64,000 bases of DNA from the NCBI GenBank assembly GCA_965249745.1, contig OZ252252.1, positions 4,774,001 through 4,838,000 of the forward strand. Direction: 5' to 3'. The notes under the pieces are model-generated. The model made no database searches. It had not been told where the DNA came from and saw only the letters and a program-made list of their open reading frames with translations. The translations under genes were made by a program, and so were the position numbers. Shown in pieces: positions 48,016-57,481 of the stretch; the stretch's first letter is position 1; each line of letters begins with the position of its first letter. This stretch comes from JANYHH01 sp965249745. Its GTDB lineage: Bacteria > Deinococcota > Deinococci > Deinococcales > JAAFIG01.

Positions 48016-49749
48016 GTGAACCTCGTCCCACCGTCTACCCTCGAGCTGCTGTCACTCGAGCGTAACTTGCTGTCCGATGCGCGTGAGGCACTGGCGCGTT
48101 CCGGCGCACCAGCCAGCGAGTTGTTGGATGCGCGAAACGCTCAGCGCGGGTTAGAAGAGAGTTTTTTGCTGGTCGTGGTCGGCGAATTCAACAGTGGCAA
48201 ATCAAGCTTACTGAACGCATTGCTGGGTCAAAAGGTGCTCCTGGAAGGGGTCACGCCGACGACCGATCGGATCAGCATTCTGGTCCACGGCGAGACCGAC
48301 CGTAGCGCGCCTTACGACGGCGACGATTTCGTGCAGCGCCGCGAGTTACCGTTGCGCTTTCTGGAAGGGGTCGCCCTGGTGGACACCCCTGGCACGAACG
48401 CGGTGATTCGTCGCCATCAGGCGATCACCGAGGGTTTCCTGCCACGGGCGGATTTACTGCTGTTCCTGACGAGCGCCGACCGCGCCTTCACCGAATCCGA
48501 GAAGCAGTTCCTGATCCTGGCCAAACAATGGTCTCGCAAAGTCGTCATGGTCGTCAATAAGGCGGACCTGTTAGAAACCCCAGCCCAGCAACTCGAGGTG
48601 CGGGAATTCGTGGATCGCAACACGAAGGAGGTTCTGGGGCAGACCGCGCCGCTGTTCCTGGTGTCCGTGCGCCGATTGGAGCGCGAAGGAACCGACGTGG
48701 GTTTCACGGCGCTGGCGGGCTTCCTGCACGAAACGCTGTCCGAACGCGACCGCACCCGCCTGAAACTGCTGTCGCCGCTCGGCGTCACGGCGGAATTGCT
48801 GGCTCGAGCCAAGCGCCGCCTGCAAGCCAGTCAGGAGATTCTCGGCGACGACACGAAAACGCTGTCCGACCTGGCGGCGCAATTAGAGGTTCACGGACAC
48901 GACCTGCAACTGGAACTGGAATCGCAGATGCGCCCGCTCGAGGCGGTGCTGGACGGCGTGCAGAAGCGCGGCGAGCTGTTTATTGAGGATGCGCTGAGAT
49001 TCACCAAGATTCCTGAGTTGCTGCAAACCGAGAAGGTGCGTGGACGCTTCGAGCGCGAGGTCGTGACCGACGCCCCAGCCCAGTTGGAGCGCCGCGTCGG
49101 AGAGATTATTGACCGCTTCCTGACCAGCAACGTCGCCTTCTGGAACAGCACGATGGCGTTTCTGGAGCACCGCGCCGCCAACGGCTCGAGCGGACAGGCT
49201 CCCGGCGGTGAGACGCGGGAGAGTCTGGTGCGCGGCGCAAAGTTTGAGTACGACCGCAAAGCGCTGCTGGAAGGGATTGGGCAGGCGGCGCAAACCGAAA
49301 TTCAGCGCTTCAACAGTGGCGAGTTCGCCCGGCAACTCGCCAACGATGCCCAGGCGGCCGTGTTCCAGTCCGGCATCACCGGGGTCGGCGGGCTGGGACT
49401 GGGCGCACTGCTGGTCGCGGTTCTCGGCGGCTTCCTGGCGGACTTCACCGGGATTCTGTTAGGACTGGGCTTGGCGGGCGTCGGGCTGTTCATCCTGCCC
49501 CGGAAACGCACCGAAGCCAAGCTGGAGCTGATCCAGAAAATCACCGCCACCCGCGACAGTCTGCGCGAAGTCCTGACCCGCGAGTACGCCCTCGAGACCG
49601 AACGCGCCCAAGCCCGCCTGCGCGACGCGACCGCCCCCTACACGCGCTTCATCCGCGCCGAATCCGAGCGTCTGCAAGCCGCCAACAAAGAACTCGAGGG
49701 GCTGGAAACGCGACTGGCAGGGATTCGAGGGCAGATCGAGGGGTTGTAA
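48016..49749 (+). CDS. dynamin-like GTPase
   Basis: 577-residue bacterial dynamin-family protein. GTP-binding motifs: G1 in GEFNSGKSS (about residues 56-64), G3 in DTPGTN and G4 in NKAD. A long helical stalk follows, with a membrane hairpin rich in Gly and Leu (about 450-495, then LPRKRTE) and a C-terminal coiled coil. Such proteins remodel or fuse membranes. The GTG at 48016 is seven bases after TAGTCT; an in-frame TTG at 47941 would place the promoter in the coding frame. Confidence 0.87.
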   Translation: MNLVPPSTLELLSLERNLLSDAREALARSGAPASELLDARNAQRGLEESFLLVVVGEFNSGKSSLLNALLGQKVLLEGVTPTTDRISILVHGETDRSAPYDGDDFVQRRELPLRFLEGVALVDTPGTNAVIRRHQAITEGFLPRADLLLFLTSADRAFTESEKQFLILAKQWSRKVVMVVNKADLLETPAQQLEVREFVDRNTKEVLGQTAPLFLVSVRRLEREGTDVGFTALAGFLHETLSERDRTRLKLLSPLGVTAELLARAKRRLQASQEILGDDTKTLSDLAAQLEVHGHDLQLELESQMRPLEAVLDGVQKRGELFIEDALRFTKIPELLQTEKVRGRFEREVVTDAPAQLERRVGEIIDRFLTSNVAFWNSTMAFLEHRAANGSSGQAPGGETRESLVRGAKFEYDRKALLEGIGQAAQTEIQRFNSGEFARQLANDAQAAVFQSGITGVGGLGLGALLVAVLGGFLADFTGILLGLGLAGVGLFILPRKRTEAKLELIQKITATRDSLREVLTREYALETERAQARLRDATAPYTRFIRAESERLQAANKELEGLETRLAGIRGQIEGL

Positions 49750-49896
49750 ACGGCGAGGCGTTGAGAGCAAACCTCAGGGTTGTGGCTCGAGGTTTCAGTC
49801 GTATGACTACGTGTGCGAATCAAGCCCTCGCGGAGGCCCAAATAAACAACTCACTCGAGCCAGCCGAAAAGCCCCTTCGCCTCTCCCAGTATTGAT

Positions 49897-49984
49897 TGCG
49901 TGCCTTCGGCACCATGTAATTGCGTGCCTTCGGCACCATGTAATTGCGTGCCTTCGGCACCATGTAATTGCGTGCCTTCGGCAC
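49897..49984 (+). repeat. tandem 24-bp repeats with hairpin core
   Basis: Three full 24-base units (49897, 49921, 49945) and a 16-base partial. Each contains GTGCC-TTC-GGCAC, a short perfect hairpin, and CATGTAAT as spacer. They lie in the 479-base gap between the dynamin-like gene and the M1 peptidase gene, with six CTCGAG sites around them. Confidence 0.9.
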
Positions 49985-50090
49985 GACGGGAGAGGCTGCG
50001 CTCAGGCGCGGGTGAGCGCAGCAAGTTGCCCTTGACCTTTCTGGAGAATCGTTTTCTTGGCATGTCTCGAGCGTTGACGTTGGTGGCCAA

Positions 50091-50113
50091 GCGAGGCGCG
50101 CCTCGCCCCTACG
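50091..50113 (-). repeat. GTAGGGGC palindromic repeat, copy d
   Basis: GCGAGGCGCGCCTCGC, a perfect 16-base palindrome, followed by CCCTACG. Same tail as copies a-c with an unrelated stem. Confidence 0.65.
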
Positions 50114-50228
50114 CCATACGTGGGGTGTGATGGGGCTACTCGAGCGTGGCCGGGTTTGCCGTGGCAAACCCCCTGAAAACCTGGAGGCTCGAGGGTCAAG
50201 ACAATCCACCCTCGAGCCAGGGTTTGTG

Positions 50229-51989
50229 TTATTTGAAGGTCGCGCCGAGCCTGTAATCGGCCGCTTTCAAGCCCAGTTCTGGCAGGTCAGGGGCTTGCGA
50301 GTCGTTGACCCAGGCGTTCACTAAGGCTTTGGCAGCGGCTCCGTTCAATTCCCCGGTCAGGTTGATGAAGTCCTCGTTGCTGGCGGAGCTGAACTTGTAC
50401 TTCTCGAGGTAGGCGCGTAACAAATTCCAGAACGCGGTGTCGCCCAACTTGGCGCGTAGGGCGTACACGGCCATCTCGCCTCGGTCGTAGACGCCCGCGT
50501 TGAACAGGTCGTCGCCCGCTTTCAACCCGCCGGGTGGCGTCAACACGTCCCAATTGGGACGCCGGGTGGCGGGTTTCCTGCCCGCCAGTTCCGACAGCGC
50601 AATTTGCGCTCTGGCAGGGAGGATGACCCGCTCGAAAGGAAGCGCAGCGATGGCGTCTGCCAACGTGTTGAACGAGCCGGGTTTACGCGCGACGATGCTG
50701 TCGCGGTACGAAACCGGCAGGGTTCCGCTGAAGATCAATTCGAGCGCTCGAGTCACGTCTTCTGGTTTCAGGGAGGCGTTCTTGAACTGATTTTTCAGCG
50801 CCCCGACCAACTCTGATTTCTCGAGGCTGCGGACGTACAAACCGTTGGCGACGCTGGGGTAATTGCTGGTGATGTTCTCTTCCAGGCTGGGATAGCTGCC
50901 CTTCAGATTCTCGGAAACGTAGAGATCGCCGAGGTACTGCGCGAAGCCCTCGTGAACCCAGATGTCCTTGTTGGTCTTATATGTGACCAGGCTGCTGAAC
51001 CAAAGATGCGCCAGTTCGTGCGCCACGACCATCGCGTTCAACCCGAGGCTCTCCCCACCGCCGAACGAGGCGGGCAGCGTCACCAGGGTTTGTGTTTCCA
51101 ACGCGAACCCGAGGTCGTTGTCGGTGGTGATGACACCGACTTCTGAGAACGGGTACGGCGTCAGGCGCTCGTTGAAAAACCCGATGATCTTCGGCGTCTC
51201 GAGAACCGCTTGGCGCATCACGGGCGTCGTGGCGGGCGATAGGTAATGGCGGACGCGCACGTTTCCGACCTTGCCCTGTTCCTCCAGGGTGTATTCACCG
51301 ACCGACATCATCACGACGTAGGTCGTGGTCGGTGTGGCAATCCGAAAGGTCGTGGTTTTCGTGCCGTCAGGGTTGTCCAAGCTGCTAAGGAGTTGCCCGC
51401 TGACGACAGCGGTGTCCGTCTTCGGGGCGGTCAGAGCAATCGTGTAGGTGGCCTTGTCGCTCGGGTGTTCGTTGACGGGCGACCACATGAACATGCTGCT
51501 GGGCTGCGAGAGCACCGTCAGCGTGTTGTTGTTGAGCAACCAGAACGCGTCCCCGAATTCGTTCGGATTGGCTATGCTGCCCGGCACGCCGCTGTAAGAC
51601 ACGGTGACGCGAAACTTTTCTCCACTTTTCAGGGCTTGCGCGGGCACGACCACCAGCTCCGGGTCGCTCTGCTGAAACCGGGCGGGCGCGCCGTTCACGG
51701 TCACGCCTGAGACGGTCATGCTGCCAAAGTCCAGGTCAAATTGGCTGAGATCCTGCGTGGCCAGGGCTTCCATCGTAGTCGTCCCGGTTTCGGAGCGCTT
51801 GTCGGTACTGAAGCGCAGGTTGATGTTGTAATCCTGGGCGTCGTAACCGCCGTTGCCCATCCACGGAAAGATCGGGTCGTTCAAACCCGGTGCGCCCGGC
51901 GTCTGCGCCCCCGCCGCGCCGACCAAGAAGATTCCCGCCGCAACGAAGACTCGAGCCGTGCCTTGGATGACGCGATGGATTGAGTTCAT
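50229..51989 (-). CDS. M1 family metallopeptidase
   Basis: 586 residues with a signal peptide (about 1-28). The zinc site is HELAH in VVAHELAHLWFSS with the third ligand Glu in WVHEGFAQYLGD, 18 residues on, the classic gluzincin spacing. The N-terminal beta domain typical of the family precedes it. The exopeptidase GxMEN loop is replaced here by LGFALETQTL, so substrate choice may differ. TACACT eight bases before the ATG suggests a leaderless promoter. Confidence 0.88.
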   Translation of the reverse strand: MNSIHRVIQGTARVFVAAGIFLVGAAGAQTPGAPGLNDPIFPWMGNGGYDAQDYNINLRFSTDKRSETGTTTMEALATQDLSQFDLDFGSMTVSGVTVNGAPARFQQSDPELVVVPAQALKSGEKFRVTVSYSGVPGSIANPNEFGDAFWLLNNNTLTVLSQPSSMFMWSPVNEHPSDKATYTIALTAPKTDTAVVSGQLLSSLDNPDGTKTTTFRIATPTTTYVVMMSVGEYTLEEQGKVGNVRVRHYLSPATTPVMRQAVLETPKIIGFFNERLTPYPFSEVGVITTDNDLGFALETQTLVTLPASFGGGESLGLNAMVVAHELAHLWFSSLVTYKTNKDIWVHEGFAQYLGDLYVSENLKGSYPSLEENITSNYPSVANGLYVRSLEKSELVGALKNQFKNASLKPEDVTRALELIFSGTLPVSYRDSIVARKPGSFNTLADAIAALPFERVILPARAQIALSELAGRKPATRRPNWDVLTPPGGLKAGDDLFNAGVYDRGEMAVYALRAKLGDTAFWNLLRAYLEKYKFSSASNEDFINLTGELNGAAAKALVNAWVNDSQAPDLPELGLKAADYRLGATFK

Positions 51990-52047
51990 TGTCGTGAAGT
52001 GTACCGGCTCTGCACCAAGTTCTGTTTCGGGAAATATGAAGATCGCG

Positions 52048-53901
52048 TCAAGTCACGAGTTTCGGTTTTTTTCCCGTCGGAGACTCGAGGCGAGCGCCGG
52101 GAATGCCGTAGCGCGGCCATTTCTCATCCACCAGGGCCACTGTTTTTTCGTCCATCACGATCTTGTCGGGCCACAGCCGAGTGAAGCCCTCACTGGCAAT
52201 TTTGCGCGTGCCGTCCAACACCAGCACCGGACCCGTCGGGCCCTCCACGACCCTCGAGTCGCGCTCCGGGTCAATGTTGTTCAGCAGCGTCCAGAACACG
52301 TCGTCCGTGTCGGTGACCTCGGTCAGTTCATCCAGCAGAGCAATCAAGCGAATCCCGGCCGCCTGGCTCGAGACGGCTAAGCTCTCCCCGGTCTCCAAGC
52401 CTTGGCGCGGCTTGGTTTTGTCCACGGCCACGAACCACAGGCCACCGCCGGGTTGGGCTTGCGACAGAATGCCGGGCAGCTTGGGCAGCTCAGTCGCGGC
52501 TCTGGGCGGTGCAGGTTGCCAGGTGATCGCGCCGCCCTCCTCCCAGCTTTTAGCGGTGCCGTCCAGGATCAGCTTGGAGCCGTAACTCCACTCGCGGCTC
52601 GAGTGATCCAACACGTCCGTTGGTCCCTTGGTGACGACCGTATCGCGTCCGGGGACGCAGTTCAGCAGGGCTTGCCGCCAGAAGGCCAGGTTGTCTTGCG
52701 GCACGGCTCCGCCCGCCTCGCAGACGACGGCGACCTTGGTGAACATGGCTTGCCCCAGCCCGAACATGCCGTTGGCGACCTTGTAGGCGTGACCGGGGTA
52801 GCTCTTTTTGATCGTGACGTTCACCAGGTTGTGCGCGATGCCGCACGGTGGCAGGTGATAATCCACGATCTCTGGCAGGATCAGTTGCGCGGGGACCAGA
52901 AAAATGCGTTCGGTGGTTTCGATCAGGTACGCGTCCTCCATGGGCGGTCGCCCGACGATTGTGGCCGGGTAGATCGCGCCGGATCGCATCGTCACAGCCG
53001 TCACGTGGAACAGCGGGTACTGATCCTCCAAGGTGTAAAACCCGGTGTGGTCCCCGAACGGGCCCTCCACGACCCAGGGTTCATTTGGGTCCACGTAACC
53101 TTCTAGAATGAATTCGGCATTCGCGGGAACCTCCAAGTTCACCGTGACGCCTTTCACGACCTCCTGGCGTTTGGAGCGCAGAAACCCGGTCAGTGAGTAT
53201 TCATTGACGCCAGGCACGGGCGGAATCGGCGCGGTCGCCGCGTAGATCAGCGCCGGATCGCCCCCAATCGCCACAGCCACCTCGAGCCTGCGCCCGAGTT
53301 TCTTGGCTTTCTCCAGGTGCTTCGCGCCGGTCTTGTGTCTCTGCCAGTGCATTCCGGTGGTGTTCTTGGTCATGACCTGCATCCGGTACATGCCCATGTT
53401 CATTTCACCGGTTTCCGGGTCGTTGGTGATGACCAGCGGCAGCGTCACGAAGGGACCGCCGTCCTGCGGCCAGCAGGTCAGAACCGGAATCTTGGAGAGG
53501 TCCACCTCGTCGCCGCGCCAGACGATCTCCTGCACCGAGGCGGTCTTGATGCGGCGCGGCGGCAGGTTCGCCAATTCCTTCAACTTCGGCAGGTTGGACG
53601 CCAGTCCCAGAATCCCACCGCCGAGCCGGATGTCCAAGAGCTTTCGCAAGCGGTTCGCAATATCCTCGAGGTCGTCCACGCCCAAGGCCCACGCCATGCG
53701 TTGCCGCGTGCCCATCAAGCCGATCACTACAGGGAAGTCCTTCCCCGTAACGTGTTCAAACAAGAGCGCCGGACCGCCTGACTTCATGACCCGGTCGGCA
53801 ATTTCCGTGATCTCGAGGTCGGAGGTCACGGGTTCCGTCACCCGCACGAGTTGACCCTTATCTTCCAGGAATTTCACGAAGGCTTGCACGTCGGCGAACA
53901 T
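52048..53901 (-). CDS. UbiD-family decarboxylase
   Basis: 617-residue prenylated-FMN-dependent decarboxylase. Family signs: an FPVVIGLMGTRQRMAWALG start, the conserved block MQVMTKNTTGMHWQRHKTG, an active-site glutamate region EFILEGYVDPNEPW and GPFGDHTGFY. Members act in ubiquinone or menaquinone synthesis; Deinococcota use menaquinone, so that pathway is the likely one. No UbiX is nearby. The ATG follows TAGAGT by six bases. Confidence 0.9.
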   Translation of the reverse strand: MFADVQAFVKFLEDKGQLVRVTEPVTSDLEITEIADRVMKSGGPALLFEHVTGKDFPVVIGLMGTRQRMAWALGVDDLEDIANRLRKLLDIRLGGGILGLASNLPKLKELANLPPRRIKTASVQEIVWRGDEVDLSKIPVLTCWPQDGGPFVTLPLVITNDPETGEMNMGMYRMQVMTKNTTGMHWQRHKTGAKHLEKAKKLGRRLEVAVAIGGDPALIYAATAPIPPVPGVNEYSLTGFLRSKRQEVVKGVTVNLEVPANAEFILEGYVDPNEPWVVEGPFGDHTGFYTLEDQYPLFHVTAVTMRSGAIYPATIVGRPPMEDAYLIETTERIFLVPAQLILPEIVDYHLPPCGIAHNLVNVTIKKSYPGHAYKVANGMFGLGQAMFTKVAVVCEAGGAVPQDNLAFWRQALLNCVPGRDTVVTKGPTDVLDHSSREWSYGSKLILDGTAKSWEEGGAITWQPAPPRAATELPKLPGILSQAQPGGGLWFVAVDKTKPRQGLETGESLAVSSQAAGIRLIALLDELTEVTDTDDVFWTLLNNIDPERDSRVVEGPTGPVLVLDGTRKIASEGFTRLWPDKIVMDEKTVALVDEKWPRYGIPGARLESPTGKKPKLVT

Positions 53902-53989
53902 GCCCTCACTCTAGGCTCGAGGGGGAGAAGCGAGTAGGGACGTTGGTACGGTTTTCGTGTGGGGTGCGTGGGCTGGGTTACAGAAGCTT

Positions 53990-54754
53990 TCACTCGAGGC
54001 GGCGACCACGCGCGAGCCATCGCGTGTATTGCTCGTCCACCTGCCCGCAAGTGAGTCCCCAAGCTTTGTTTGGAATCACTCTGGGCGTGCCTGTTAGGGC
54101 AACGTTCATCAGGCTGGCCATCGTCTGATCCACCTCGAGTTGCAGGATCGAGCCATCAAGGAGCCGATGAATCTCCTCGTGGGGCATACTAGTGTTCATT
54201 AGAGTGCGCACCCGCTCGAAACGCTCGAGCTGCCGATTCATGATTCCCAGCCACCAGGCGTCGAAACGCAAGCGCCTGCCGTCTTCCGTCAGGATTGGAT
54301 CGAAGCCCGCCGCTTCGTAGCGAGCATCCCACCAGATTTCGCCCGCGTGAGGGCCGCTCACCACCAGCAACAGATACATCGCGCAGCCGTAGTCTGAGAC
54401 TCGAATTGCGCCCGGCGGCTCGAGGTCAAATTCCTCGTCATCCAGGACTTCGTGACGTTCGCTGTACGGCCACGGCTGCCGGAGGTCGCCAGGCTGCGAC
54501 GGCAACGGAAGCACGCCGTAGAACGGACCCGCGCCGCCGTTACCGATCCCCGTAATGAAGGCGCGATACTCGAGCGGCAGTGCAACGCCGTGTTGAGCCT
54601 CGTAATCCAGCACGGATTGTTCGAGGAGCGGCGCGGCGAAGGCGTATCTGTGTTGGCTCGAGCCGAACGCGGCGCGGCGAGAGTCAAGCTGACGCAGCCG
54701 AGCGGCGCAGGCTCGAACGTCGCGGAGGAACTGTTGCTCGTCAAATCGGGTCAT
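53990..54754 (-). CDS. SMI1/KNR4 family protein
   Basis: 254 residues. The SMI1/KNR4 core is seen in VLDYEAQHGVALPLEYRAFITGIGNGGAGPFYGVLPL, followed by the usual YGCAMYLLLVVSG and GEIWWDARY segments. In bacteria such proteins often serve as immunity factors for polymorphic or contact-dependent toxins. It lies beside a broken DUF1851 gene, another immunity-type family. The ATG at 54754 is used; a TTG three codons upstream is possible. Confidence 0.82.
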   Translation of the reverse strand: MTRFDEQQFLRDVRACAARLRQLDSRRAAFGSSQHRYAFAAPLLEQSVLDYEAQHGVALPLEYRAFITGIGNGGAGPFYGVLPLPSQPGDLRQPWPYSERHEVLDDEEFDLEPPGAIRVSDYGCAMYLLLVVSGPHAGEIWWDARYEAAGFDPILTEDGRRLRFDAWWLGIMNRQLERFERVRTLMNTSMPHEEIHRLLDGSILQLEVDQTMASLMNVALTGTPRVIPNKAWGLTCGQVDEQYTRWLARGRRLE

Positions 54755-54977
54755 GGGTGGCAAAGACCGTAGAGGAACCAGCTTGAGGGTGCAGTAGCTT
54801 GAGGGTGCTGTTTCCCCTCACCAGTTATACCTCGAGTCGAAACCCTGCGGCGATTGCAGTGCTGCGAGATCCGGCTCGAGCGGTGCGGGTAGCCTCGCCC
54901 TTTCCCAATCGCGTCTGGCCCGTGCTAGCCTTTGACGGAATTTTCGTCCACCCTCCAGCAGCATCCCTGGGAGACCC

Positions 54978-55305
54978 ATGTCAGAGTTGCAGCCGTTCGT
55001 TGATACCCACACGCCCTCGGCATCGGTCAAGCCAGCCGCTTCAGATCTGGTGGCGCGGTTTCGTGGGGTGCTTCCAAACAGCCTATTGGACTTGTGGTCC
55101 ACGGTTGGCTTGGGATTTTACGGTGGCGGTCTGATTCAGCTTGTCAATCCAGAGGAGTACGCCGATGTGCTGGCTGGTTGATTGCTGCTGTCCGCCCCAA
55201 ATCCAGACCGCGTGCCAATTGCGCTGTCCGCTTTCGGGACGATCTTCTACTACCGCAAGCGCGGAAGACGTGGCTTCGATCAATCCGCAGGGTCGTGAGA
55301 TGTAG
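54978..55305 (+). pseudogene. broken DUF1851 (GAD-like immunity) gene
   Basis: The first 67 codons match the DUF1851 pattern (LLDLWSTVGLGFYGGGLIQLVNPEEYADVLAG) and stop at TGA 55179-55181, where the family has Trp. In the same frame the match continues (ALSAFGTIFYYRK). It then shifts frame to EDVASINPQG before a TAG. So there is one nonsense change and one frameshift. Confidence 0.75.
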
Positions 55306-55390
55306 CCCCATCTTGGTGAGCCAGCCCCGCCGCTTCCGTCTGTGATCGTTACGCCTCGAGTCGCAGCCTAGAACGGCTAGACTCCGAGGC

Positions 55391-56506
55391 GTGACTGCGT
55401 TCGTTCTGATCGTCTCTTTCGTGCTTGGGGCACTCGTCGGCTCGTTCACGAACGTGCTGATTTACCGCCTGCCTAGAAAAGAAAACATCGCCTTTCCCCC
55501 GAGTCACTGCCCGCACTGCGATCACCGCCTGGGCGTGCTGGACCTCGTGCCCATCGTGTCGTGGCTGGCCTTGCGCGGCAAGTGCCGCTACTGCGGGAAA
55601 CCGATTAAGTCGCGTTACCCAATCGTGGAACTCATCACGGCGCTGGCGTACACCGCGATTGCGTACAAATTCGATCCGCTCGAGAACACCCTTTTGACTG
55701 TGGGCTTCTGGTTCCTGTTCACGATTCTGCTGGCGTGCAGCGCGATTGACCTCGAGACCTTTGAACTCCCAGACGAGTTGACGATTCCTGCCATCGGCGT
55801 TGGGTTGGTGATCGCTGCGATCATCGGGACCTTTCCCGCCGCGCTCGAGGGGGCGCTCGTCGGCGCGGGGCTGATCGCCGCGATTTCCGGCTTTGGGTCG
55901 TGGGTGCTGCGCCGCTTCCGTGAACCCGCACATCCCGCGTTGCCTCTAGGGTATCTCAACATTCACCTCGCGGCACTCGTCGGCGCGTGGCTCGGGTGGC
56001 CAGCGGGCGTCATTGCAGGTTTGTTGCTGATGGGTTTTCACCTTCTGGCAAAGCGCACGATCCCGTTCCTGGACTCCATCGCCCTCGTTGGGTTCATCAT
56101 CACCCTCGCCGTCAAAACCTCGAGCGGCGGCCTGCCCGGTCTCACCATAAGCCTCTCGAGTGGCTTGCAGGGCATGGGCGCGATGGCGATTCTGGTCGGC
56201 GTCTACTGGTGGCTCGCGCCGGAAGTGCCGGATGACACACCTGAAGAGGAACTCGACCCGATTGCGATGGGTTTTGGCGATGTCAAACTCTGGGCGGCGG
56301 TCGGCGCGTTCATCGGCTGGCAAGGCGCATTGTTCGGTGTGGCCGCGGCCGTCGTGGTCGGTGCAATTATCGGCGTGATTGCCTTGATGCGCGGCGGCTC
56401 GAGACAGATTCCGTTCGGTCCGTATCTAGCAGCGGGGGCGCTCGTAGCGCTGTTTACGGGCAGTCAGCCGTTGCTCGAGTACCTGCGCGGGTTGGGGTTG
56501 CTGTGA
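55391..56506 (+). CDS. pilD: prepilin peptidase (type IV leader peptidase)
   Basis: 371-residue polytopic membrane aspartyl peptidase that trims and methylates type IV pilins, needed for pili and natural transformation. The zinc domain has CPHC and CRYC, the first catalytic Asp lies in DLETFELPDELTIP and the second in the GFGDVKLW motif. Between the two Asp motifs there is an extra insertion of about 110 residues with further membrane segments, making it longer than the usual 250-290 residues. The GTG is seven bases after TAGACT. Confidence 0.92.
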   Translation: MTAFVLIVSFVLGALVGSFTNVLIYRLPRKENIAFPPSHCPHCDHRLGVLDLVPIVSWLALRGKCRYCGKPIKSRYPIVELITALAYTAIAYKFDPLENTLLTVGFWFLFTILLACSAIDLETFELPDELTIPAIGVGLVIAAIIGTFPAALEGALVGAGLIAAISGFGSWVLRRFREPAHPALPLGYLNIHLAALVGAWLGWPAGVIAGLLLMGFHLLAKRTIPFLDSIALVGFIITLAVKTSSGGLPGLTISLSSGLQGMGAMAILVGVYWWLAPEVPDDTPEEELDPIAMGFGDVKLWAAVGAFIGWQGALFGVAAAVVVGAIIGVIALMRGGSRQIPFGPYLAAGALVALFTGSQPLLEYLRGLGLL

Positions 56507-56553
56507 AATGCAAAGTTAATCCATCAAAAATTGGAAATGCTCCCCTGAACTAA

Positions 56554-56590
56554 TTAACGTCAGTTCGGGATAAGGAGGTGTCCTCCAGTA
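56554..56590 (-). repeat. 37-bp repeat resembling an IS end, copy 2
   Basis: Inverted copy of 47705-47741 with only a few changes near GGACACC. Nothing else is seen in the 248-base gap between pilD and the TrmB gene. Confidence 0.65.
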
Positions 56591-56754
56591 GAGGGTAAAC
56601 TACGCTCGCCAAAAGCCAAAGCTTCCTGTCGAGCGCTTATTTTACCTGTCTATCAGGCATACTTACCAAGCCACTCGAGTTCGCATGACTGGCTTCTCGA
56701 GTCAGTGCGTTAGCGTTGAGTTGGTTTCAATCGTAGACCCTCAATACTTCGACA

Positions 56755-57414
56755 TTATTTGGCTTTTTTCGCCGCCAGCGCCACGTACCCTTCCACCAAT
56801 CGCACGATCACCGGGTTATGCGTGTGAACACCGTGCGCCTCGTCGTTCGCGTCCGTCAGGTGCGCCACGACTGCCGCTTCGCCGTCCCTAGCCACTAGGA
56901 ACGGCTGCTGCCCCTCGGCGGCGATGGCAGGCAGGTTCTGCAAGGCAGCCGTGCTGACCTTGACGCCGCGCTGCACCCTCGCCTCGAGCCGCTCCACTAA
57001 AGCAGGTTCGCCTGCCAGGTGCAGGCTTTGCGTGGCGTTCATCACGATGTCTTCAATCAGCGCCATGACGGCTGCCTCGCCGCGCAATGGGTAAACCGCT
57101 TCCGGTGCGGGTTCCGGTGCGAGCCGCGCTAGGCTGCGTTCCAGCCCTTCCAAGCGCCCTCGGAACTCGCGGTCGGCTCGAGTGATGTACTCGCGGGCGC
57201 TGAGCGGCGCGTACTCTAACGGGCTGAGTTGCGTGCGGGTGGCTAGTCCTCTGGCCTCGAGCCGTTCCAGGGTTTCGTAGACTTTCGGGCGCGGGATGTG
57301 GCTCTGGCGGGCGATCTTGGCTGGCTGTGCGCGTCCCAGAGAAAGTAGAGCGGTATACGCCCTGGCTTCGTACTCGGTCAGCCCCAGGGCTTGCAGGTAG
57401 TGGTGCGCTTCCAT
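56755..57414 (-). CDS. TrmB-family transcriptional regulator
   Basis: 219 residues. The N-terminal winged helix has the TrmB pattern LGLTEYEARAYTALL and IPRPKVYETLERLEARG, followed by a coiled segment and a C-terminal domain related to phospholipase-D-like effector domains of this family. Ligands are often sugars; none can be named here. The ATG at 57414 is seven bases after TAACAT, so the TTG two codons earlier is not used. Confidence 0.85.
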   Translation of the reverse strand: MEAHHYLQALGLTEYEARAYTALLSLGRAQPAKIARQSHIPRPKVYETLERLEARGLATRTQLSPLEYAPLSAREYITRADREFRGRLEGLERSLARLAPEPAPEAVYPLRGEAAVMALIEDIVMNATQSLHLAGEPALVERLEARVQRGVKVSTAALQNLPAIAAEGQQPFLVARDGEAAVVAHLTDANDEAHGVHTHNPVIVRLVEGYVALAAKKAK

Positions 57415-57481
57415 TCCCAATATGTTACGCCTCTGGTAACACGGGACTCAAGCGGCTGACAAGCATCAGTCATCTTTCCAA

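Noticed and set aside
49897..49984. CRISPR array
   Set aside because: Units are directly joined with no variable spacers, repeat too uniform, and no cas genes are in the window.
54781..54977. Direct repeat CTTGAGGGTGC as an attachment site
   Set aside because: Two adjacent 11-base copies, no integrase or tRNA next to it, and no island boundary visible.
13902..55181. TGA recoded as Trp, because two ORFs carry an in-frame TGA
   Set aside because: Many genes in the window use TGA as their ordinary stop, a standard tRNA-Trp(CCA) is present, and both broken ORFs lie among other relics; simple decay explains them.
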